Source: Cryptomeria japonica (lineage: Eukaryota; Streptophyta; Pinopsida; Cupressales; Cupressaceae). Taken from it: a stretch of 64,000 nt of DNA. Each line of letters starts with the position of its first letter. Position 1 is the first letter of the stretch. This document shows positions 11,451 through 23,122 of the stretch, piece by piece. The stretch is from positions 287,805,957 to 287,869,956 of the forward strand of contig NC_081410.1 in the NCBI RefSeq assembly GCF_030272615.1, read 5' to 3'. The position numbers and the translations under genes are program-made. The notes beneath the pieces were generated by a model. It saw only the letters and a program-made list of their open reading frames with translations, was not told where the DNA came from and made no database searches.

Positions 11451-11763
11451 TTTTCGGATGCAACCCCTAAATTTGAACTTGATGAGCTATTTCACACTTC
11501 GTATGCGCTACTGTGGACCCTAGACGCGCTAAAACGAAACACCCGAACTTTGAAATTAGAAAAATGCCTAAAAACGACAAAACAAAAAATCCAAAAGGGG
11601 TCAAAAACGTTGACTTACTGGTGGTCCACGCGCTACAGGTCTCTGATATCTCCGGACGTGCTCGAAACGGTGTCTGTGATAGGGAATAGGCATTTTCTCT
11701 CCAGAGCAAATTCTCTTTCTCCAAAGTCAATAAAGCACAAATGAACCTAAATGAAACCCTTTT

Positions 11764-11774
11764 CCCTTTTTATA
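11764..11774 (-). promoter_or_regulatory. TATA-like box for the antisense PMD gene A
   Basis: The minus strand reads TATAAAAAGGG, followed by AAAAGGGTTTCATTT. The PMD unit of element B has TATATAAGGGG followed by a similar A-rich and TCATTTT sequence. Shared position and surroundings support a core promoter for the antisense gene. The distance to the ORF is about 1.2 kb and includes the repeat arrays. Confidence 0.5.
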
Positions 11775-11955
11775 GGAGGAAAATGAAATTAGGGTTAGCC
11801 GACTGGCCCTGTAATATAGTCGCGGTATCCCCTATACCAAAATAGTTGTAACTTATCGGGAGAGGAATCAATCTGCACACTTTTTACATGCACGAAATCA
11901 TACACATCATATGAACTTCATCAAATTAAATCAAAAATTTTCAAAATTGATTCAT

Positions 11956-11970
11956 CTCCCGAGGGGGCAT
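11956..11970 (+). other. 15-base motif conserved between Tat elements A and B
   Basis: CTCCCGAGGGGGCAT occurs here and, in the same orientation relative to the element, at 41979-41993 of element B, in otherwise strongly diverged sequence. It lies between the antisense TATA-like box and the polypurine tract. Its role is unknown. Confidence 0.8.
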
Positions 11971-12123
11971 CACCATCAAAATATCGAATCTGGGACATCA
12001 CACATCAAATCAAATCTGGGGCACAACTGGCAAATCAAAAAAGTGACACAAAAATTGCATTTGATCATAAATCATGATAAGGCATCATTTTCTTTGAAAT
12101 AACATGTGCACACACGTCACTTC

Positions 12124-12137
12124 AAAGAGGGGCAAAA
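12124..12137 (+). other. Polypurine tract of Tat element A
   Basis: AAAGAGGGGCAAAA directly precedes the TG of the LTR. It would prime plus-strand DNA synthesis. Elements at 31985-31997 and 41256-41268 (minus) have nearly the same tract before their LTRs. Confidence 0.9.
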
Positions 12138-13617
12138 TGTAGACGTATAAAAATGACCATATTCCTAAATGAATATTTTATGTTCATTTCTCTATTTAAT
12201 TAAATCTAATTTAATTAAATTATCCACATTCCTCTATTTAATTAAGTAAATTACTCAATTTATTTAAATTAAATTCACTATACCCATTTAATGAATAAAT
12301 CATTTTATTCAATTAAATCCCCCCTATCCACTTTTAATTAAATTCAAATTTAATTAAATAGTTATCCTAAATTGAATAAATCTAATTTATTTAATTTCTC
12401 CAAATTACAACCAAATTGAATTAAAACATTTATTTCAATTAAATCCTATTATCCCTCCATCCACTTGCAAAATCCCAAACCCCTTTCTAATCCCTTCTAG
12501 AATCTTCTAATCGCTTCTAATTAACCTAACCCCTCCTCTAAACTTTGTCACATCCCTAAGCAAAGGGAAGTCACTTCTCAAATGGTTTAAAGTCTTTGAT
12601 AACCATTAAAGGTTTTCAACCTTCAACCACCAAAACCCTTAAAGTCTTTGAAAACCATTGAAGGCTTCCAACCTTCAACCACTTAATCCCTAAAGTCTCC
12701 AATAACCATTAATGGTTAATTCAAACCCTCCCACATGGTTAAAACATTTGTTTTGACTCAACCTCTATCCAACCCAAGGGTCTCATCAGGCCATTAATGC
12801 TTTGACCATGATTATCTCTTAATCATTTGCACAAAGGTTTATCTTTGGATTAACTCTTAAATCCAGTGGGTAAGCCTAACTTAGACTTGACCCTTAGCCT
12901 TTAGATAAACATGAGGTCTTCTCAGGCCTTTAATGCCTCCAACCTCTTCTTTCAACCCAATCCTATGTTGACACTTGTCACCATTTTATTGGTGCCAATT
13001 GTGCACATGGATCCCCAACTTTCAAACCTGGCCCTTGATTAAACCATTCAATCTTGACCATCCATTGCCCTGTTTATGCTATAAATAGAGCTCTCATTCC
13101 TCTATTTTAAAACAATCATCTTTCAAATTTGAAGCATTATACTTATGCTCAAATACTTTCAAGCTTTTTCATATCATCTTTATACTCCTCATTTAGCCTC
13201 TTTTAGATCAGGAATTAGACTAAATATACATGTTAGAATACTTCTTTTATCATTTTAGCTCAATCATAGACTAAATATATCATGTTAGGATAGTATTCAT
13301 ACTAACCTCGTCATCTTATCATCTAGTGTATTGCATTTTAGAATCATACATAGCTTAATCTCCATTTCATACTAAATTTAGCAAAAGCATCTCTCGTTCT
13401 CATATTTGCCATCCCTAAACCATTTTGCTCAGTGATTTGAGAGCAAAAACATTGATTTGAGGGACATTGTGAGATAGAGAACCATGGGACCCTCCTTGGG
13501 AAGCTGAGTAACACGTCGTTACTCCATAGCTTGCATCAAGAAGTCCTGTGTGTGTGTGTGGACTAGTATTTAACTAAATTTTCACATATTAAGTTTTATT
13601 CGCCCACTTTTCCTGCA
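12138..13617 (+). repeat. 3' LTR of Tat element A
   Basis: It begins TGTAGACG right after the polypurine tract and ends near TCCTGCA. The 5' half is rich in TTTAATTAAAT-type sequence like the LTRs at 31998 and 60486. A promoter-like TATAAATAG lies at 13080-13088, followed by GAGCTCTCATTCC, a block also found after the TATA box in the other Tat LTRs. The exact right end is uncertain because no second LTR is in the window. Confidence 0.8.
13080..13088 (+). promoter_or_regulatory. TATA box in LTR of element A
   Basis: TATAAATAG is followed by the conserved AGCTCTCATTCC block shared with the LTRs at 31998-33090 and 60486-61628. It is the likely start region for sense genomic RNA. Confidence 0.65.
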
Positions 13618-14163
13618 TACAGATATATCTTGATTTAAAACTTGAACATCATCAGTTTTTCCAAATAATCCAGAATGAAAACCTAACACATCATGTTCAG
13701 ATTCTCGAAAAGAAGAATTAGACTTTGCATATACAGGCCTATTAGATACCTTACCAGTATTGTTACTTTTCTGCACCCATGTAGCATTTGATGGCTCATG
13801 TTGCATTGATCTTTTTTGACCTCTTCATGACTATTCAAGTAATCCCTCCTGCAACGTCTCACGAGGATGTTTCTTCATGAAGGACCTAGTGTTCTTTCCT
13901 CCTTGCATTATGCTTGTTTCCTTTTCAGAATTTTCTTATTTTAAAAGGATTGGTTGAACTAACAAAGTCACCACCCACAGATCTATGGGAAATATGAAAA
14001 CAAGCTTTGAACAAAATATTGCAAATCTTCAAACCAGCATCACATATCAAATATCGTGCAAACTTCTTTAAATGATTATATCAAGACAACACCCATATTT
14101 TATTGAAGCACCAATCTACATCTGGATTCATAGTATGACTCTCCCCAGTAGAGTCACCACTTT
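13618..14163 (-). mobile_element. Interior remnant of a LARD-like element, cut by element A
   Basis: This lies between the LTR of A and an LTR-like start at 14164. On the minus strand 13582-13806 is open for about 70 codons, but I recognise no protein. The order (interior on the left, primer-site-like sequence, then a TGTTGTTC boundary) copies that of element D at 55800-55818, so I read it as the minus-strand 5' interior of a related element into which A was inserted. Confidence 0.4.
14142..14159 (-). other. Primer-binding-site-like sequence
   Basis: The minus strand reads TGGTGACTCTACTGGGGA, starting with the TGG expected for pairing with tRNA CCA and lying next to the LTR-like boundary. 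Element D has TGGCTCTGCTGGGGA in the same place. I could not name the tRNA. Confidence 0.45.
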
Positions 14164-14960
14164 TGTTGTTCTCAAAATCTGATTCCCCTTAAAAATCCTT
14201 ATAATAAAATGATAAACTCTGTCTGCAGAAGAGAGATCAAAGAGAAGGATACTTCAGAGCAACATATGACAAGGTTTTACAACCTTCTACACTTTGAACT
14301 TACCCAAAGCTCAGGCGGGTATACCATATGTGAATTGACTTCACACTTTTAAAAAATAGATCCACAGTAAACCAGTCTGAAAACCAATGAATCTTATCGC
14401 CTCAAAACTTACTGAAACAAAGAAAGAAAGCTTATACTCATGTTCAATATTGACCTACAAGATATGTAAAAGGTAACCACAAATGATACCAGTGCCTTAT
14501 CTAGGCCACAGAGTCATCTAAGTTTAAACAATACTCCCACAATCAAATATCTCCACACATCCCATCACCTCGGCTTCTATAAAACCCCACATATGCCTGA
14601 CATACATAAGAACTTACCCTTATAAAACCTAAACTACATTCATCAAAATTCAAAATCTCCCACAAGGAATTTACTGATAGAAATGCTTCATGTGTATTTA
14701 ATTTCCCTCTTGGAGAGAAAAGATAAGAAATGCCTCTATTTAAGATTGCCTTACAATCCATATTCAAATGAATAACCCTAGATTACTCATATTGAAAACA
14801 ATAAATATTTGCAAGTAGACTAGAAGACAACACAAAATTTAGGCTCGAAAGTTGATAGTCTATATATTGATATTAAATTCCAGAAAATATTACAAAACTC
14901 AGAGTATTCCCCATAAGACTAGAAAATCCCAAATAAATTTTTGTAGAGTTTTCTTACAAA
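14164..14960 (-). repeat. LTR-like segment related to the LTRs of element D
   Basis: It starts TGTTGTTCTCAAAATCTG, like TGTTGTTCACCAAATCTG at 55818. Further matches follow in the same order: CCAGTGCCTTATCTAGG... with CAGAGTCAT near 14490, and CATACATAAGAACTTA near 14605, matching 49500-49850 and 56210-56550. Divergence from D is high. Confidence 0.5.
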
Positions 14961-15079
14961 TTCTTGCGATCACTTTTTAGAAGGTCCTGGTATCCATTTA
15001 TAATATCATGGATGCATACAAGCTTCAAACCTTTCAAAAGAAAGTTTGTTACAAACAACAACCTTTTCCAAGAAGCGGT

Positions 15080-17772
15080 TATAGGTCCTTTTCAGCATAT
15101 ATGGCTTCTTCTGCTTGTTGTTCTATTGCACCCTCTTGTAACTACTCCCGAGCATCTTCTTTTTGTCCCATATAATTATCTTTCCACTCCTGATACACAT
15201 CATCACTAGGCCAAGTAAAACTAGCAACCTTCTGTTTCATATCTTCTAGCCGCTTCCGAGTGACTCGTACATGCCCAATCTCTGTTTCTATGAAACCATA
15301 ATGAGATTTCACTTTTTCAATTACCTCAATTGTTTGGACAAATAGGGATGTGTCATCAATACTAATAATTTGATTGATCCTTAGGGACAAATTGTGGTCC
15401 ACCTCCTTTAACGAAATCTTCTCTTCCTTTAGCTGAACAGGACCAATGACACCTCCTGGAAATATTTTAAATTTATGATCTGAATATTCTTTTCTATAAA
15501 GTTGGGCTTTTCTTTTTATACCTGTTCCTTCCACTGAAACAATATTCATCTCTTTTATAAACTCACATGTGGACCTAATATTGTCATTCTCTTCTGCATC
15601 TGCATGGGAGGAACACATGAGCTCTAACTCCTTACCTCTAGGTACCCACTTATTCAGGATTGGTTCCAAAGTGGCTTCTTCTTCTTTGAATTTGATCAAA
15701 ATCTCAAGAATCCTCTTCATATTTGTGTATACATTGGATGTTTTGACTGAGTCAGCAAACTTCAAAATGGTGGCTTTTACCTTCTCCTCATAGTTGTTTG
15801 CATACAAGGTTTGAGCTTGTTTCAACTTTTCCAACTCATGTTGGACATTTTCAGGTAATTGGGAACTAGAAGGCATAGGAGAAGGGGGTATTCAATGATG
15901 GGACTAGTAGGAGGGGGCGTTACTAGAGAGGAGGCTATCATGAGTGTAGAAGACTCACCTGGATGATGTTGACCTGCCAATTGACTCTGGAGTCTAGCAA
16001 TTATGTTGTCTCTATTGGGTATTCCTTCTTTAGCATCATTGTAAGCTTTTAAAACAGTCTCCAACTTCAATTGGAGATTAGCCTTTTCTTGTGCCTCTCT
16101 CTCTACTATTGCCACATTAAACTTTGTTGTCTCTAGTACTGTGCTAGCAGCTTCTACTACCCCTGTGTCTTGGACTCTTTTAACAATCATGCCTCCAAGG
16201 TAGCTTGACCCCGAGGTATCCCTTTTCTTTCTATTTTCATCTCTTTTTAGGGACCACATGACAAGAGCAGCATTATCCTTGATGAATGTCACTCCTTCCA
16301 TAGGCTTTGTTTCTTTTCTCACTGCGTCAAGCACTAAGGAATCATCTATATCCCATTCAAGGAGAATCAACACACCAGCCTTTGTTACCATCTCTCTTCC
16401 TTTCTCAGGGGTGATTGTTTTGAATTCTTCCATCATTTCTTGCTTTATTTCTTCTTCTACCTGAGTTGTATTTTTGAGAGGCTGTTCACTTTTCCTTTGT
16501 TCACATCTAACCCTAAATTGCTTCCTGTTTTGCTTCCATACAAACTGCATAAAAGCTTCTGATGTCACAAAATTGCTATAATCTAGGAATTCTTCACTAG
16601 CTTGCTTAACAGTAAGGTCCATTTCTTGGCCCTTTAACTCACCATTAGTCAAATCCATTTTAGCAATAGGTGGCTCTTTGGGCATCCCCTCTTAGGTCTC
16701 CTCGTAGGTATAGGCAATCTCATTGAGACTCCCTAGCTCCAATAATTGTTCAGCCACAGCTTGTTTATCTCCAATTTGGATAGGAGACTAAGATGGAGAA
16801 TATTGAGGCTCATTAGTTTCAATTTCCTTTCCCACATTTTGCCTCTTAGAGGAATCCTAAATGTCAATGACATCTTCAATTTTCCTCTTCCCTTTTGAGG
16901 TGGAAGGCTCACCTATCACTGGCATCATCACAGTATACTTTGACCTTTTGTGCATTACATAGTCACCAAGTGGGATATCTCTAGCAAAGGCAAGCTTAGC
17001 CAATACCATCTTAGCCTTATTAGGATCATTTTGCATTATGGCCTCCCTCTTTTCATTTAAAGTCTGTATGAGGTCTTCAAAATAAAGAATCAGGAACTTT
17101 ATTTTCAGCATCCTCTCCAAAGATCTGGCATAATGCCCAATACATACCCTTAGCTCTTAGAGTAAATAAGTTGAGAGAGAATGGTTCCATTGTGCTGGGA
17201 CCTACAACTATTAACCCCCCTATCTTTACAAAGAATTCTTTCAATGGGACATTTCTAAGATGATGCTTTTGTGCGTTATAAACCTGGGCTAACGACTCAA
17301 AGTCAATAAGCTCTAATAAATTGGAGGACTCGTTGAGTTTAAACACTTTCTTGAATTCATCTTAATTTATCTCAATCAATACTGATCCCTTTATGTTGAT
17401 GCATCTTGCCACAGGGTCATAATTCTGTGCAATCAGGGCTAACAAATCTACATCCATAAAAACACCTGGGACCACAAGCTTTCCTACATCCTATTCCCAT
17501 ATGCCATTCAAAGGAGTAGGGGAATTCCTCTACCCAAAACTGACTTTGAATAGTCCTAAGCCTGAGAATCCTATTTCAGGGTCCCTCAACCAATTACCCT
17601 TATCATAGAGGCCATCTCCAATTTTTAGATGAGGGTTCTTGGGTACTAGCTCTTTAGCCTTAGCCCCAGCGTTGGTGGACATGGTTAATTTTTCTAAAAA
17701 ATCATCACAGATATTTCGGTCTTGGTAATTCACCTTCCCTATTAATTCTCTTTTGGGTGCCATTATAATCAA
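15080..17772 (-). pseudogene. Unidentified long protein, broken (about 880 codons)
   Basis: A long minus-strand coding region starts at ATG near 17760-17772 (MAPKRELIGK). It has stops in the 17350-17530 part, near 16850 and near 16690, and frameshifts near 17100 and 15880. The order of open segments is 17772-17530, 17346-17077, 17120-16857, 16685-15822 and 15876-15142. The middle part is charged and helical-looking (LQLKLETVLKAYNDAKEG); the last part also looks coiled-coil, with a Lys/Glu-rich end. I recognise no Gag knuckle, protease, RT or other enzyme motif. Its flanks resemble parts of the element D LTRs, so it probably belongs to a non-autonomous retroelement or was inserted into one. 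A captured host gene cannot be excluded. Confidence 0.5.
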
Positions 17773-17779
17773 ACAATTA

Positions 17780-19700
17780 TACCACTAGAAGCTAGCATAG
17801 ACCTCTAATGAAGTAATTCACACAGCAATATTTGAGAACAAACCAAGAGTTATCAAGAAAAGCATAGAAAACCTGATTATTTGCCAGAAGAAAATCGCCC
17901 TGCAACAATTCGCTCTGCAACAAACTTTTATGAAACAATATTTAGCAATCAAGTTGATGCGGGCTCAACAGGACAAGTTGGCATTTAAGTTTTTTGGAAA
18001 TTAACTACGCATGCTTCGGCTTTCTTTTCAGAATTGAATTCGCCAAATTGAATTCAAAACTGGCTCCAGCGGGTCATAATTTCTCTAAGTCTTTCCTTTG
18101 TTTCACTCTTTTGCTATTTCGTAGAACATAAAACTTGTGCGCTTTTCTTTCGCAAAACAACGCTAGTTGTTGGATCACGAGGACTTACATTGCTTTTATC
18201 TCCATTTGATCTCTTTGCTTTAGTGTTGAGCCCTACCTCCTTTTCGCCACTTCGCGAACTTTAACAGTCGTTCACTTTTCCTTCACGAGGCCGCGCCAAG
18301 TGTTAGATCAAACTCAAATCACCCAGCCTTTAACTCCAACCGACACAGTCAATTTTACTTACTAATCGTGCCTCATTTTAATGGCTAATGGTTTTTTGCC
18401 ATTACGCTGAAGTTAAGCTGCGGGCATTTTCGGGCCATGAAACAACAAGAAGCGTTGGATCAATCTTGGGATGAATGCCTTTTAAGTGGGCCCTTTACCA
18501 AGGAATTAGTTACCCCACTTGTTCTTCGGTTGAAAAATGCCACATGGCAGTCGGTCATTAGCCCTGGAAACTACTCTGGGTTCCACCTTTGATGCACCAC
18601 ATGCTATCTTTATTATTCCCACATAACTGTCGGTTACACCTAGGCGGGCCCTCAACCACTTTTAAAACCATGTGTCACCCGACACATCACTATCAAGCTC
18701 TACAAAAAGTAGCAACTGTTATGCCACATCACACCTCTGTGTGATCTCCACCTATCTTTCACAACTTTGCAAACATTATTCTTTGTTTGGCTTGCAGCCA
18801 CGAAACTACGAGAACTGTTAGATCAAAACAGACCTGGTCTGCTTTTAGCTTCATGCCCTTCCTATCCCTTGGGCCCACCAGCCTTTTCTCCACTTCACGA
18901 AGGTAACCTGCTAGCATCTTATCTTTGTGAATTCATGCGAGTCGTTAGATCTCAAAAACTTGCTTGTTATTTACTCCTTTCTATGACAACCCTGCTTGGG
19001 CCCACTATAGACCACCAACTGAGCACCTCATCAATGCTCTATCATTGCTAGCTGGACCTACCACATTCACTGCCACCTTTAGCGGGACCCACCACCTTTT
19101 CACTATTTCGCTAAAGGTAGAACTCGTGCATCTCCTAGCCATGAATCAACGCGAGCCATTGATCTCTTTCCAACCCAATAATTCTTTAACCAAAGAAGAT
19201 CGCTTGTCTCAGGGACCCACCAAAACCTTTCTCCATTTCATGAAGGTTAAAACACATTCAACTTGATCTCACAAAAACATGTTGTCCATCCGATCAAATG
19301 AAACTTGATTGGTATTTAGCTTCAGTCCAAACCTAAATGTTGGGTCCACTTTTGCCTTTCGCTACTTCACGGAAGCTAACTTTCAACCACTTTTTGGTCA
19401 CAAATCAATGTGGGCCGTCAAATCAACAAAAAATTGCATGATTCTTATAAGGCCCAACAGACATTAGAAAAGGCATCGTAAAAGCGAACAAAAATTAAAA
19501 CAATTAAAAGGGACCACCTAGGTAAATGACAAGGGGGAAACACTTTTATGATAGATGGACCCATCACTTAAGTGAATAAAGTAACGCCAAATTAGAAACT
19601 AGAAGGGTTTTTCTCAGATATATTGAAGCGACTTAAAACCTAAACCCTGAACCCCTTAGGACTCAAAACAATTTTTAATGAACATGGGCGATATCAGACA
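17780..19700. repeat. LTR-like, gene-free region with repeated TTCGCGAA-type motifs
   Basis: No ORF of note. Near 18240, 18887, 19094, 19230 and 19353 a block of the type CCTTTTCGCCACTTCGCGAAGG recurs in diverged form, each followed within about 30-60 bases by a tract on 'GTT(A)GATC'. The same type of block occurs in the LTRs of element D (50458 and 57183, with shorter forms about 100 bases later). This ties the region to the D family. It is cut on the right by the Copia fragment. Confidence 0.5.
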
Positions 19701-19734
19701 CAAAATTTTCAAAAACCTAGCCATTTATGGACTA

Positions 19735-21678
19735 AGAACATCCATTTTTAAAACAGTGATAACACTTTCTACAATCAAAACTCTTATACCCAAATCCATT
19801 ACACTGATAGTAGACAATGTCCATATCCCGGAGTGCATTAAATGAATTTTTGCTTTCATAATTCATAGAAGGCTTATTTCTTAACCTACAGTCAGCTATT
19901 CTATACCCAAACTTATTACACCAGTAACAATATCCATGAAAGTATGATACATATCGGTTGGTCTATCTTGGTCCTGAATGAAATTGCCTCAATGGGTGTC
20001 TTCCATTCATGTAGTTGACTCTAGTGAATCCTTCTTGGTCAATCCCAGCATTCCTTCTTGAGTCTGTATATTTACACATGAAGAATGGCCTCGGGTTCAT
20101 TTCTGCATACTGGTTTGGATGTTGAGCTCTAACAACATTTGCATATGTCTTTTTGCCAGTATCCTTGCCTACGGTGAATGTCTTCTTTTCTTTACCTTCA
20201 ATTGAAGAGGTGAACATTATCTCTTTGTCGGATTTATCTTTGTGGGTTGAACCTTGACCAACTTCAAAGCCTAAACCTCCGGTATCTTTGGATTGCTTTT
20301 GGTTGCTCAACATCTTATCCAAAGTCGCAGTACTCCCTTCATACTTACTTCTTGTCTTTGTTTCTTCCTTACTTTCTTCAAGCTCCTTTCTGAGCTTTAT
20401 TATTTTTGCTTCCATCTCTTGATGCTCCTTTCCTTTCTTTGTTAGATCAATGGCTATAGCTTCACTGATCTTCTTAGTTTCTTCCAGCTGTAGCTTTAAG
20501 TCAGATATGATTTGACCAGATTCTTACATAGACTACTTCAAGAGATCTTGTTCATCTACTGCACTAAGCTTAACCCTCTTAAGTTCCCTTCTTGTTTTAC
20601 TCAATTCCTCAAGTGCACTGATAAGTTCACTTTCCAAATCCACTTCAGCCTCAATGTCCTCTTCTTCCTTATCTTCATCAATAGGTCTGTCGAGTGCCAT
20701 GGAAAGATTTACTTTTCTATCATTCTCATGGTCATCATTTTCTGATGGATCTTCATCATCTGTTGTGTCATCCTCAATGGTATATAATTTGTTTTGGTTC
20801 TGGTAGCCTCTTCTTCCTTTCTGGTAGTCAGTCCTATCTCTGTCTTTGCTGGCAGATCTTCTGAACTCTCTTGACTCATCTCCACCAACTTCTTTATGAG
20901 GACAACTTGCAATGAAGTGTCCTACTTTCCTGTAGTTGAAGCATTTTAGTGGTAACTTTCCTTTGTACCAGCCAGATCCTCTTTTGAGCTTCCTGACAAA
21001 GTTTTCTCCTTCAGCATCAGAGTCTTCACTGAATTCTTTATGAGTAATAGCTTCTTTGCCCTTTTTGATGATGTTGAATGTTGTTTCTTTCCTTGTGGAA
21101 GTCTCACTAGTTGTTCTCATCTCATAGGCTATAAGGGAGCCAAATAGTTCATTCATTGTAAAAGTCTTCAGATCCTTGGCTTCTTCCATGGCTGACACCT
21201 TAGCATCATATTTTGGAGTGAGGAATCTAAGTATCTTTTTTACAAGAATCTCATCTGCAATTTATTCTCCAAGTCCTCTAATAGTATTCATAGTTTCATC
21301 AAATCTGTGAAGAAAGTCTACAATCTTTTCATCATCTTTCATCTTGATGCTTTCAAGTTTGCTCCTTAGTATTTGCAGCTTGGCTTCCTTGACCTTTGCA
21401 TCTCCCTCAAACAACCTCTGCAATTTGTCCCATGTCTCCTTTGTTGAAACACAGTGCATGACTTTGACAAATTCATTATCGGATAGTCCACTCAAGATGG
21501 CATGTTTTGCCTTTGCATTATTCTCATACTCCCTTTTTGCATCCAGATCATTGGGAGGAGTATTGGGAACGACATACCCATTCCTGACCAAGAGATGAAA
21601 TATAGTTCTCCATTCTTCTGCTCTAGAAGGCATAGTTGGATCCATCAAACATGGGGGCTTTTGAGGAAGCAGACTCAC
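19735..21678 (-). pseudogene. gag: Copia gag (broken)
   Basis: Structural Gag protein. The open segments 21678-21262, 21198-20533 and 20415-19963 share one frame and are separated by nonsense codons. The N-terminal part has the UBN2 core with WDKLQRLFEGDAKVKEAKLQ and ends TMNTIRGLGE. A first zinc knuckle (about 20910-20950) reads CFNYRKVGHFIASC, with the second Cys replaced by Tyr. Two further knuckle-like blocks follow near 19890-19930 (CYWCNKFGYRIADC) and 19758-19800 (CYQCNGFGYKSFDC), both with Tyr in place of the expected His. A coiled-coil Glu/Lys segment lies near 20530-20640. No protease follows. Confidence 0.82.
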
Positions 21679-21738
21679 TCCTTCCCATTGTGCTCAAAGT
21701 CTAGAATCTTCCCAAGGTTTAAAGATAATTGGGAACTA

Positions 21739-21751
21739 GGCTCTGATACCA
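21739..21751 (-). other. Primer binding site (initiator Met tRNA), Copia
   Basis: The minus strand reads TGGTATCAGAGCC, the classic plant primer site complementary to the 3' end of initiator Met tRNA, three bases from the LTR end. Confidence 0.95.
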
Positions 21752-21753
21752 AT

Positions 21754-23122
21754 TGTTGAAAACAGAGTGCCACTAAGAGGGGGGTGAATCGGTGGTTCCT
21801 AACTAGAAATATTTTCCAATTAAATTCTAGACAATCAACATATTACTTAACCACTAAACAATCATACCAGTAATGCAAAAGAGAAGAACAAGGAGATCAT
21901 CCATACTCATGAAATTCACAACACCAGATTTATGAGGAAAACCCAATGTGGGAAAAACCTCGGTGATAAGAGCTATAGGAGACTACTACTCTAATTCAGA
22001 CTCATAAGTAAAACACAGATTTACAAAGATTCTAGGCACCAACCCAAGGTGCACCAACCCCTGCACTTTTAGAGCACCAACCCCTACACTTTTAGGGCAC
22101 CAACCCAAGGAGAACCAACCCCTGCACCAAGCTTCAACTTGGCAATGTATAATGAAATACTATTTGAATATAGTTAAGGCTTCTTGTTGCAAATGAAATT
22201 TTGCAACTCTTGAAATAAAATTAATCTCTGTTGGTTTACAATATTTTCTCCTCCACTATAACTCACACTACTGGTTGTGAAATTGTTGTCTCTATTTCTC
22301 AACCTTTGTTATCTGTCTCTCCCTCTCACACACAGTCTCTCACTAGGATGTTGCCTTCTCTGCCACACCTGATCGATTAGGCTCAACTGCCAGACTATGA
22401 TACTTTTGGTAGAATCCTCTCACCAGTTTGCTTGCTCACTCTCACTACTTTCTCCTCTCCAAACTTCACGACATCGACTACTTTTTTTGTCCATTGCTCT
22501 CATTTCCTATCAGATGATTTCTCGCCAAAATGCAATTCAAAGTTTTGATGGTTAGGGTTTCCTCATCATCTACTAGGCAAACCAAATCCAATCAAATCTT
22601 GCATGATCTAATCACCTTGATGTCCATCTATTCATATCCATCATTTTCGTGCCCTTTAAAACATGTTTTCCAAAAAAGAGAACCACAATCCATTATTTTG
22701 ATCTACATCTATCAAACTGCTATTAATACCTCTGTTGTTTCCTTCTCGAGGTATTCTTCCAATCTGATCTTCTTGCTTTGATCTAGGCACCAACTTCTCC
22801 CTTGATCTTCCTCTGTCATTCCTTCTTCCTCAAGCCACAATTAGTTTGATGTCATCCCTTGATTTGCAGTTCCTTCATTAATGGTGAATATCTATTTCAT
22901 CAACCTTGTCGATGAAACTTCACCAACCATGACACATTTTCTACCTCAGCTCCACATGACATCACACCAATCAAGACACGACCTACCAACACGCAGCAAG
23001 ACATGGCCAACACATACAGTTAAAACCCTTTGCAAGTAGAGTGTTCTTCTTCTGTTAACTGGTATAGTATCATGTACTAGTTGCACATCTTTACTTCTGG
23101 TGGTGTGAGACAAATTTTAACA
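21754..23122 (-). repeat. 5' LTR of the Copia element
   Basis: On the plus strand it begins TGTTGAAAACAG and ends ATTTTAACA, so on the minus strand it starts TGTTAAAAT and ends CAACA next to the primer site. Inside, at 22025-22135, a GCACCAACCC-type unit of about 22-28 bases recurs several times. Confidence 0.85.

Larger units (their letters stand above)
1..13617 (+). mobile_element. Tat-lineage Ty3/gypsy retrotransposon A, 3' part
   Basis: The order is gag, protease, G-patch segment, RT, RNase H-like region, second RNase H, integrase, then about 4.9 kb without sense coding, a polypurine tract at 12124-12137 and an LTR from 12138. Two RNase H regions after RT, the second with the FDGS / NNVAEYEAL / YGDSQ pattern, are the hallmark of the Tat lineage of plant Ty3/gypsy elements. 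The 5' LTR and leader lie left of the window. The element is dead: gag-pol carries at least six nonsense codons and two frameshifts. The long 3' region holds an antisense PMD gene (8655-10582). The right LTR end is placed at a CCTGCA near 13617, but could lie a few tens of bases further right. Confidence 0.9.
19723..21760 (-). mobile_element. Truncated Copia retrotransposon (gag part)
   Basis: On the minus strand the order is LTR (21754-23122), primer site and gag, then the element stops near 19723 without protease, integrase, RT or the other LTR. The gag is of the UBN2/DUF4219 type typical of plant Copia elements. It abuts LTR-like sequence on its left, so pol was lost by truncation or deletion. 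Confidence 0.8.

Noticed and set aside
13582-13806. Possible host gene exon on the minus strand (74 codons)
   Set aside because: It partly overlaps the LTR end of element A and lies in a probable retroelement interior. No splice structure or family is recognised.
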